NCBI GenBank assembly: GCA_016297585.1
Contig: JAEDGJ010000028.1
Coordinates: 1-20,142 of the forward strand
Direction: 5' to 3'
Source of the DNA: Clostridiaceae bacterium
GTDB taxonomy: Bacteria; Bacillota; Clostridia; Oscillospirales; QAMX01
Length of the DNA stretch: 20,142 nt
In this document: piece after piece, positions 1-5,346 of the stretch
Layout of the letters: each line of letters opens with the position of its first letter
Position numbering within the stretch: the first letter of the stretch is position 1
Notes under the pieces: model-generated
The model's database searches: none
Told to the model about the DNA's origin: nothing
The model's input: only the letters and a program-made list of their open reading frames with translations
Program-made: the position numbers and the translations under genes

Positions 1-218
1 CCGAGGTCGAGGTCGGTTTCCGCGCCGTCTTCCGTCACGAAGACTTCGCCGTGCTGGAACGGACTCATCGTTCCGGGGTCGACGTTCATGTAGGGGTCGA
101 GCTTCTGCGCCGCGACCTTCAAGCCGCGCGCTTTGAGAAGCCGTCCTAAGGACGCCGCCGTGATGCCTTTTCCGAGACCGGAGACCACGCCGCCGGTCAC
201 GAATACGAATTTCGTCAT
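1..218 (-). CDS. pyrG: CTP synthase, N-terminal part (cut by window edge)
   Basis: Only the first 72 codons are present; the gene runs off the left edge. CTP synthase makes CTP from UTP, ATP and glutamine in the cytoplasm. The visible start reads MTKFVFVTGGVVSGLGKG, the invariant amino-terminal P-loop of the synthetase domain. It is followed by SLGRLLKARG and by KLDPYMNVDPGTMSPFQHGEV, the highly conserved UTP/ATP-binding stretch. The ATG at 218 has a good ribosome site (AGGAAAGG about 9 nt upstream). The gene follows the aldolase gene on the same strand but is separated from it by a perfect hairpin with a U-run (247-274). That leaves too little room for an ordinary promoter, so pyrG may be transcribed from inside the upstream gene or controlled by the hairpin. 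Identification is secure. Confidence 0.97.
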   Translation of the reverse strand, partial: MTKFVFVTGGVVSGLGKGITAASLGRLLKARGLKVAAQKLDPYMNVDPGTMSPFQHGEVFVTEDGAETDLDL

Positions 219-246
219 GTTGAACAAACCTTTCCTTATAAACATG

Positions 247-274
247 AAAAATCCCGCTTGGAAGCGGGATTTTT
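247..274 (-). terminator. Rho-independent terminator (symmetrical), between aldolase gene and pyrG
   Basis: A perfect 9-bp stem (251-259 with 262-270, ATCCCGCTT/AAGCGGGAT) has a 2-nt GG gap and is flanked by A5 and T5 runs, so it can act on either strand. It starts 12 nt past the stop of the aldolase gene. Because pyrG begins only 28 nt further on the same strand, it could also serve as a pyrG leader attenuator. Confidence 0.85.
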
Positions 275-286
275 AGCTGGTTATCC

Positions 287-1348
287 TCAGCCGTTGAGCC
301 ACTTGTCGAGATTTTCGGCGACAAAACGGTCGTCGTTGAGATGCGGGTACATGCGGTAGACGCGGTCGATTTCCTCCGCCTGACCGGGCGAGAGGGTCTC
401 CTCGGGATCGAGGCACCAGATGCCCTCCATCAGCCCCTGACGGCGCAGAACCTCGTGGACGCCGGGAATGCAGCCGGCAAAGCGGTTGGCGGCATCGAAG
501 AATGCGGCGTTGCAGTCGGTGATCTCCGCCGCGAGGGTGAGAAGGGACGTCGGCATCTCCTCGGAGGCCTGCGCCGCCTTCAGCATCCCGAACATATCGA
601 CGACGGTCTTCGTCCACATCGACCAGTGTCCGAGCAATCCGCCGTCAAAGCGCTTCTCGCGGACGCTGCCGTCCGGCATCGTGAAGCGATAGGTCGTCAG
701 AAGATCGGCGACAATGTTGTCGTCGTTGCCGGTGTAGAGGGTGATCTCGTCGGGACGCGAGGACATCGCCGCCGCGCGGACGACGTCGAGGGTCTGATAG
801 CGGTTGAAGGGAGCCGCCTTGATCGCGATGACCGCAGGGATCTCGCACAGGCGCGCCCAGTACTCGTACGGCAGCACGCGGCCGCCGACGGAGGGCTGGA
901 GATAGAAGCCGACGATGGGCATCACGCGGCCGACCTGCTCGGCGCGGTCGATGAGCTGATCGACGGTGTAGTCGTTGAGGCCACCGGTCGACAGAAGGAC
1001 GGCGTCATAGCCCTCGGACTTCGCGTATTCGGCCTCGGCGACGGCCTGGGCGGTCGGACCGCAGGCACCGGCGATGCGCAGGATGGTCTTTCCGGTACGG
1101 GCTTCAAAGGCGTCGGCTTCCTCGCGCGCGATGTGCAGGATCGGCTTGAAAAGCCCGATCTTGGGGTCGCGGATCGCAAACTGCGTCGTATGGACGGCGA
1201 CGGCAAGACCCCCGACGCCGGCGTCGAGGTAATAGCGGATCAGCGCGCGCTGACGGCGCTCGTTAAAGCTGCGGTCTGCGTTCAGCGTCAGCGGAAAAGC
1301 CGGAATGACGGTGCCGGCGCGCAGCAATGCCAAAGCTTTCTCTCTCAT
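287..1348 (-). CDS. Dihydrodipicolinate synthase / N-acetylneuraminate lyase family aldolase
   Basis: A 353-residue class I aldolase of the DapA/NanA superfamily. These are TIM-barrel enzymes that form a Schiff base with pyruvate or a 2-keto acid. The Schiff-base lysine is K177 in AVIAIKAAPF, and the partner tyrosine is Y149 in VGFYLQPSVGG. Their 28-residue spacing equals that of K161/Y133 in E. coli DapA. The protein is about 60 residues longer than typical DapA (~290), mainly at the C-terminus, and lacks a clear diaminopimelate context, so a catabolic sugar-acid or keto-acid aldolase is more likely than lysine synthesis. It is the second gene of an operon: its ATG overlaps the TGA of the epimerase-like gene by one base (TGATG), which suggests translational coupling. 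An AAAGGG ribosome site lies within the upstream gene's end. Family assignment is firm; the substrate is unknown. Confidence 0.88.
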   Translation of the reverse strand: MREKALALLRAGTVIPAFPLTLNADRSFNERRQRALIRYYLDAGVGGLAVAVHTTQFAIRDPKIGLFKPILHIAREEADAFEARTGKTILRIAGACGPTAQAVAEAEYAKSEGYDAVLLSTGGLNDYTVDQLIDRAEQVGRVMPIVGFYLQPSVGGRVLPYEYWARLCEIPAVIAIKAAPFNRYQTLDVVRAAAMSSRPDEITLYTGNDDNIVADLLTTYRFTMPDGSVREKRFDGGLLGHWSMWTKTVVDMFGMLKAAQASEEMPTSLLTLAAEITDCNAAFFDAANRFAGCIPGVHEVLRRQGLMEGIWCLDPEETLSPGQAEEIDRVYRMYPHLNDDRFVAENLDKWLNG

Positions 1349-2364
1349 CAGTAGCTACCCTTTCTCTCTTCAAAATGCGTGGGCTTTCCGAGCGCGCGGC
1401 CGCCTTCGAGGATCCATTCGGCCTGCCAGTCGATCATCTGACGGAGCGAGACGCGCGGATAGCCGAAGAGTCCCGCGCATTCCGCGGCGTTTACGACGTA
1501 GGAATCGGAGCATTCGGTACCGGTAAAGCGCGGCGTCTTGCCGAAGCGCTTGCCGAATTCCTCGGCCGCCCAGCGGACGCCGACGATCTCGGGGCCGGTG
1601 ACGTTGAGCTTCTTCGCGGGGGACTCGGCATGCAGCAGGCTGCGGATCGCGATCTCGTTGGCGTCGCCCTGCCAGATGCAGTTGAAGCAGCCGTTCTCCA
1701 GCGCGATCTCCTGCTCTGCATAGACCTTCGACGCGATGTCGTAGAGGACGCCGTAGCGGAGCGCGATGGCGTAGTTCAGGCGGTACAGCAGCACCTTCGT
1801 GCCGTAGTGCATCGAGCCGTACTCAAAGAGGCGCTCGCGGGCGAGAACGCTCTGCGTATATTCGCCGATGGGGCAGGGGCGCGCGGATTCCGACACGCCG
1901 CCGGTCGCGACGGGCACGATGGGGTAGATGTTGCCGCTCGAGAAGACGACGATGGAGGACTCGCGGTAGCGCTCGGCGACAAGCGTCGGCAGCCACGCGT
2001 TCATCGACCAGGTCAGAGGCTCCTGGCCGTCGGTGCCGAACTTGCGGCCCGCCATATAGATGATGTTCGGGCAGTCGGGGAGGCGGTCAAGCGCTCCCGC
2101 GAGCATCAGATCGGAGGAGATGGTCTCCACGCCGTTTTCATGCAGCAGCTCGAGCGCCGACGCGTCCGAAAAACGGGAGACGGCGATGATTTTTTTATCG
2201 ATACCGGCAGCTTTCGCGGCATTTTTCGCTAAAATCGCCAGCGTCGGGCCCATTTTGCCGCCCGCGCCGAGAATCATGATGTCTCCCTGGATCTTCGCGA
2301 TGTCGGCAATCAGGCCTTCCGACGGCGTTGCGAGCAGCTGATCGAGTTTTTCTTCGGTCCACAT
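1348..2364 (-). CDS. NAD(P)-dependent epimerase/dehydratase-like protein (extended SDR)
   Basis: A 338-residue extended short-chain dehydrogenase/epimerase-type Rossmann protein. The nucleotide-binding glycine motif GAGGKMG is at residues 33-39. A serine pair in FSSGNIY (142-143) sits where the SDR catalytic serine is expected. Y169 follows in PIGEYTQSV, but the lysine of the usual YxxxK motif is replaced by V173. This makes a standard 4-epimerase or dehydratase mechanism doubtful. The protein may use a variant active site, or bind NAD(P) and a sugar for another reaction. It is first in an operon with the DapA-like aldolase (1-nt overlap), which suggests the pair acts on one sugar or sugar-acid substrate. 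The ATG at 2364 lies about 31 nt downstream of the predicted transcript start, and the ribosome site AAAGGA is rather far away (12 nt). Confidence 0.82.
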   Translation of the reverse strand: MWTEEKLDQLLATPSEGLIADIAKIQGDIMILGAGGKMGPTLAILAKNAAKAAGIDKKIIAVSRFSDASALELLHENGVETISSDLMLAGALDRLPDCPNIIYMAGRKFGTDGQEPLTWSMNAWLPTLVAERYRESSIVVFSSGNIYPIVPVATGGVSESARPCPIGEYTQSVLARERLFEYGSMHYGTKVLLYRLNYAIALRYGVLYDIASKVYAEQEIALENGCFNCIWQGDANEIAIRSLLHAESPAKKLNVTGPEIVGVRWAAEEFGKRFGKTPRFTGTECSDSYVVNAAECAGLFGYPRVSLRQMIDWQAEWILEGGRALGKPTHFEERKGSY

Positions 2365-2401
2365 ACTTACACACGATCCTTTCTCTTAACCATTTGGAGT
2401 C

Positions 2402-2431
2402 ATTATACACCCGCCGCCCGGGAGTTGTCAA
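2402..2431 (-). promoter_or_regulatory. SigA-type promoter of epimerase-aldolase operon
   Basis: Reading leftward, TTGACA (2431-2426) and TATAAT (2407-2402) are both perfect consensus hexamers, separated by 18 bp. The spacer is unusually GC-rich (it contains CCCGGG). Predicted transcription starts near 2395, about 31 nt before the ATG. Confidence 0.85.
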
Positions 2432-2491
2432 TGGGGCGTCCCCCTCCTTTTTGACGTTTTTCCCCGCAAAAAGAATTTTTTGAAAAACCCC

Positions 2492-2520
2492 TTGACGCGA
2501 CGGAAAAAATGTGATATAGT
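2492..2520 (+). promoter_or_regulatory. SigA-type promoter of tRNA-Thr
   Basis: TTGACG (2492-2497) and TATAGT (2515-2520) are 17 bp apart. They are preceded by an A/T-rich tract (about 2469-2487) resembling an UP element, as expected for a strong stable-RNA promoter. The predicted start is about 20 nt before the mature tRNA 5' end. Confidence 0.85.
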
Positions 2521-2546
2521 ATACAAGGCTTCCCGAGAAAACAGAT

Positions 2547-2622
2547 GCTGTTGTGGCTCAGCAGGTAGAGCAGCGCACTCGTAATGCGCAGGTCGCCAGT
2601 TCGAATCTGGCCAACAGCTCCA
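2547..2622 (+). tRNA. tRNA-Thr (anticodon CGU), CCA encoded
   Basis: A complete cloverleaf folds by eye. The acceptor stem is GCTGTTG (2547-2553) with CAACAGC (2612-2618). The D stem is GCTC/GAGC. The anticodon stem is GCGCA/TGCGC with loop CTCGTAA, giving anticodon CGT at 2580-2582, which reads ACG threonine codons. The T stem is GCCAG/CTGGC with loop TTCGAAT. The discriminator is T2619 and CCA is encoded at 2620-2622. It is a single-gene unit with its own promoter and terminator. ACG should be a common Thr codon in this GC-rich genome. Confidence 0.96.
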
Positions 2623-2623
2623 A

Positions 2624-2655
2624 AAACCGCCGTTATGCAGTAACGGCGGTTTTTT
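2624..2655 (+). terminator. Rho-independent terminator of tRNA-Thr
   Basis: An 11-bp perfect stem (2625-2635 with 2641-2651, core CCGCCGTTA/TAACGGCGG) has a 5-nt loop TGCAG and a T-run through 2655. It begins 2-3 nt after the encoded CCA. Confidence 0.93.
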
Positions 2656-2684
2656 CTATACGTTCGGCAGCCGCCGGTAACCGT

Positions 2685-2726
2685 AAAAAAGGGACTCCGC
2701 CCGGACAAAGAGGGCAGAGTCCCTTT
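2685..2726 (-). terminator. Rho-independent terminator of PHP-DUF4091 operon
   Basis: On the minus strand a long stem forms between 2726-2712 and 2702-2687. It contains AAAAGGGACTC paired with GAGTCCCTTTT, plus a further GCCC/GGGC segment with one mismatch. It ends in a U-run (complement of A2685-2690) and lies 8 nt past the DUF4091 gene stop. Confidence 0.88.
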
Positions 2727-2733
2727 TCGTTTG

Positions 2734-4365
2734 TTATGCCTTCGCGCCGGCGATCAGCGCGTTGATCCTCTCGCGCATCGCGGGGATCCACGCGTCGCCG
2801 TGCGGATACGCGCGGAAGGTGATCGGCTCGATGCCGTCCTCCAGCTCCCGCAGCACACGGTCTCGTCCGACGAGCGACTCCGCGAGCTGCAGCGCACGCA
2901 TATCCTGCAGCGCCTCATGGAAGACCTCCAGACGGATCGACGACAGCGCGCCGTCCGGGCCGGGGTAGACGACGAACGCGTCGCCCGCCGGGAACGCCTC
3001 CTCGGCATCCGTCACGCGGTACGGATCGATCTTCGCGCGCGACAGGCAGGAATTGTAGAAATTGTAGCCCCACTGCAAAAAGCCCGCGATGCGGAACTTG
3101 TAGAGCTGCACGCCGAGCACGCGGTTGCGCGCCGACGGGAACGCGAGGAAGCGGTTCGACACGTCGATGTTCTGCCCGCAGCAGTAGTACGTCCACAGAT
3201 TCGGCACCTCATGCTCGAGGAAGGGCTCGATGTGGTTCGTCGCCGGAATCGGCAGCTCCACGGCGCCCGTCTCGTAGAAGTCGTAATTCGACAGCGCGTC
3301 CATCACGGGGTAGCCCGGAATCAGCGACTTTAAGTACCCGCCGACGTTCTTGTACTGCTCGAGATGGTCGACATGCGGCTCGTCGGAGATGTGGAAGTAG
3401 GTGTTCTTGTCCATGCCCTCGTCCCGGAGCACTTCGAGCAGCGCGGGGATGAACTGCGCGAGGAACGCGCGGTACTCATCGCCCGCCGCGTCGGTCTCCC
3501 AGCCGAAGATGTGCCGCAGCTCGCCCGTTTTCGCGTCGCGCGCCATGATCTTCGGCGCGTGCTCGGCGCCCCACTGCGTATAAAGATGGGAGATCTCGAG
3601 ATTCGCGATGCCGGTCTTCTTCGTCAGCGCGATCCAGCGGCGCAGCTTCGAGAATTCGAACGCATACGCGCCGCCGTCGGCCGTTACGTCGACGAGCTGC
3701 ACCGTCTCACGCTCGCCGCCGACCTCGGTATCGAGCGGCGGGGTGAAGACGGGGGTCAGGATGAGGTTCATACCGCGGTCCGCGGCAAGCTGCATGAAGC
3801 TCTCAACCAGCTCCCAGCAGCGCTCCGACCACGGCTCCACGCCGTAGTAGCCCGTGATGCCGTCCACATGGAACCAGTTCGTGTAGAGAAGCGTCTGCGC
3901 GGGCAGTTCGGCGTCGATGACGCGCAGCGTAAACGTCTCGCGCGCGAGCTCCGTATCGTCGAGCGTGCAGACGAGCGTGATCTGCTGCTCGCCGGGCGTC
4001 GCGGCGTTCACCGTCACCCACGCGCTGTGCCAGATGTCCACCGCATGGGCGACCTGCCGTCCCATCGGGCGCAGGACGTCCGGGAACAGCCCCGGCTTGT
4101 CGCGCAGGACATTGGCGTCGTGCCCCGCGTAGAGCGGATGCATCGCCGGCACGCAGGCGACGTCGCGGATCTCCACCGGATCGGCGGCTCCCTCGACGGC
4201 GATCGAGAAGGTGCCGTTCATCCGCTCGGTGAAGCGGTAGGCAAGCTGGAACGAAAAGACCTCGCCGCGCAGCGCGGACGCGTTGGCAAACATCGGCGCG
4301 TCCGGCGCGGAGTCCGGAAAGACCTTGATAAGCGAGGACAAAAGTTTGCATTCAAAACCGGGCAT
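2734..4365 (-). CDS. DUF4091-type glycoside hydrolase-like protein
   Basis: A 543-residue protein with the architecture of DUF4091 proteins, which are regarded as glycoside-hydrolase-like. Residues 1-150 look like an N-terminal beta-sandwich (alternating strands, LVCTLDDTELARETFTLRV). Residues 155-400 resemble a TIM barrel with NWFHVDGI, a stretch naming a metal- or sugar-contacting H/D, and the motif FHISDEPH (D328-E329), the likely acid/nucleophile pair. The C-terminal part (about 425-490) has FLQWGYNFYN and PAGDAFVVYPG, which I recognise as the DUF4091 signature region. No signal peptide is visible, so it should act in the cytoplasm. It lies 27 nt downstream of the PHP gene with a strong AAGGAG ribosome site, and is transcribed divergently from the GH-MFS-FAD operon. 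The substrate is unknown. Confidence 0.85.
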   Translation of the reverse strand: MPGFECKLLSSLIKVFPDSAPDAPMFANASALRGEVFSFQLAYRFTERMNGTFSIAVEGAADPVEIRDVACVPAMHPLYAGHDANVLRDKPGLFPDVLRPMGRQVAHAVDIWHSAWVTVNAATPGEQQITLVCTLDDTELARETFTLRVIDAELPAQTLLYTNWFHVDGITGYYGVEPWSERCWELVESFMQLAADRGMNLILTPVFTPPLDTEVGGERETVQLVDVTADGGAYAFEFSKLRRWIALTKKTGIANLEISHLYTQWGAEHAPKIMARDAKTGELRHIFGWETDAAGDEYRAFLAQFIPALLEVLRDEGMDKNTYFHISDEPHVDHLEQYKNVGGYLKSLIPGYPVMDALSNYDFYETGAVELPIPATNHIEPFLEHEVPNLWTYYCCGQNIDVSNRFLAFPSARNRVLGVQLYKFRIAGFLQWGYNFYNSCLSRAKIDPYRVTDAEEAFPAGDAFVVYPGPDGALSSIRLEVFHEALQDMRALQLAESLVGRDRVLRELEDGIEPITFRAYPHGDAWIPAMRERINALIAGAKA

Positions 4366-4392
4366 AGCGTGTTTTCTCCTTTTTCGTCGAAA

Positions 4393-5175
4393 TCAGATGA
4401 CAAAAACCTGTTCTTCGCCGATGCCGCAGGCACGGGCAAAGTCACGGATGGCGTCGTGGACGAGGAAGCGCTCCGGCGTATGCGCGTCGCAGCCGGCGAA
4501 GAATTTGCAGCCGCACTCGCGCGCCAGAATGAACATTCGCCGGTACTCCTTCGGGTAGCCGTCGGAGTCCTTCGTCATTTTCTGCGCAAAAATATCGGGG
4601 TTGATCTCGAGCGCCACGCCGTTTTCGGCGCAGGCGGTAAAGCAGCGCACAAAGTCGTCGTCCGGGATGCCCGCGATCGTCGCCTGCGTGTCCGGGCAGC
4701 CGAGCGGGCAGAACGGATGGGCGATGCCCGTCGCGATGCCCATTTTCGCGACCTCGATCGTGCGGTCGAGCATGATGGCCCGGTACTGGGCGGGCGTATG
4801 GATGTCGGCGGGCACGGTAAAGCCCTTCATATGCGTGTGCGACGTCGGCACGAGGACGAAATCCATCAGCTTCGCCGTCTCGCGCGAGATGCCGAGCTTG
4901 CCGTGGCCGCAGTATTCCGTCTCGCAGCCGATCAGCACCCGCACGCCGTAACGCTCGGTCGGAATGCGCGCGCGCAGCGTGTTGACGTGCACAAAATTCT
5001 GCCCCGCGTACCAGCCGGACGCGCCGGGCACCTGCGCGTCCCAGAAGTGGTTCGCGATGCCGAGCGTCGTGATGCCCTCCCCGGCGCAGAGCGCGAGATA
5101 GTTCTCGAGCGTCGCGTCGGGCTTTGCGCAGAAGGACAGATTCGTGTGCGTATGCAGATCCTGTTCAAAAAACAT
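4393..5175 (-). CDS. PHP-domain metal-dependent phosphoesterase
   Basis: A 260-residue single-domain PHP (polymerase and histidinol phosphatase) protein. The metal ligands appear in family order: DLHTH (H8, H10), H43 in IANHFWD, the glutamates of IGCETEY (E85/E87), H113/H115 in TSHTH, H153 in GIAHPF, and D230/H232 in GCDAH. This set predicts a trinuclear metal centre and hydrolysis of a small phosphomonoester. Length is typical of the histidinol-phosphatase-like branch, but no histidine genes are nearby. It leads the leftward operon, followed 27 nt later by the DUF4091 gene, so a sugar-phosphate substrate is plausible. Upstream of ATG 5175 there is a purine-rich GAGGGG about 10 nt away; the predicted leader is about 33 nt. 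A peptide or nucleotide phosphatase role cannot be excluded. Confidence 0.88.
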   Translation of the reverse strand: MFFEQDLHTHTNLSFCAKPDATLENYLALCAGEGITTLGIANHFWDAQVPGASGWYAGQNFVHVNTLRARIPTERYGVRVLIGCETEYCGHGKLGISRETAKLMDFVLVPTSHTHMKGFTVPADIHTPAQYRAIMLDRTIEVAKMGIATGIAHPFCPLGCPDTQATIAGIPDDDFVRCFTACAENGVALEINPDIFAQKMTKDSDGYPKEYRRMFILARECGCKFFAGCDAHTPERFLVHDAIRDFARACGIGEEQVFVI

Positions 5176-5215
5176 GGAGGCTTCCCCCTCTTACTCGTTT
5201 ATACGCCGTCAGTAT

Positions 5216-5244
5216 ACCATACCCCGACGCAAAAAACAAGTCAA
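5216..5244 (-). promoter_or_regulatory. SigA-type promoter of PHP-DUF4091 operon
   Basis: On the minus strand, TTGACT (5244-5239) and TATGGT (5221-5216) are 17 bp apart. The spacer holds the reverse complement of the GACGCAAAAAA 11-mer that also occurs in the divergent promoter. An alternative -10, TATACT (5216-5211), would need a 22-bp spacer and is less likely. Confidence 0.75.
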
Positions 5245-5296
5245 ATGCCACAAAAAACCGTTTTCTTTCCGTCCGTTCCTTGACAGACGCAAAAAA
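5226..5296. repeat. 11-bp direct repeat in the spacers of two divergent promoters (candidate operators)
   Basis: GACGCAAAAAA occurs at 5226-5236 and again at 5286-5296, exactly 60 bp apart. The first copy lies between the -10 and -35 of the leftward promoter. The second follows directly after the -35 of the rightward promoter. An intervening CACAAAAAACCG (about 5249-5260) is a looser match. Placement in both core promoters suggests a shared regulator-binding site, though A-tract bending is an alternative. Confidence 0.5.
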
Positions 5297-5308
5297 TACC
5301 CGTATAAT
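5280..5308 (+). promoter_or_regulatory. Consensus SigA-type promoter of GH-MFS-FAD operon
   Basis: TTGACA (5280-5285) and TATAAT (5303-5308) are both perfect matches with the optimal 17-bp spacer. The start site should be near 5315. A small inverted repeat (CATTC-AAC-GAATG, 5319-5331) lies in the predicted 5' leader. Confidence 0.9.
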
Positions 5309-5346
5309 GAAGCCATTCCATTCAACGAATGAAGAGAGGGTGCGAT

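Noticed and set aside
2403..2708. 101-codon open frame on the minus strand across the tRNA (contains GQIRTGDLRITSALLYLLS)
   Set aside because: This is the well-known false protein obtained by translating the antisense of a tRNA gene.
5211..5244. TATACT as -10 of the PHP promoter
   Set aside because: It needs a 22-bp spacer; TATGGT with 17 bp is better.
3364..5283. 639-codon plus-strand frame across the PHP and DUF4091 genes
   Set aside because: A shadow frame typical of GC-rich coding DNA: Arg/Ala/Asp-rich, no motifs, and fully antisense to two recognisable genes.
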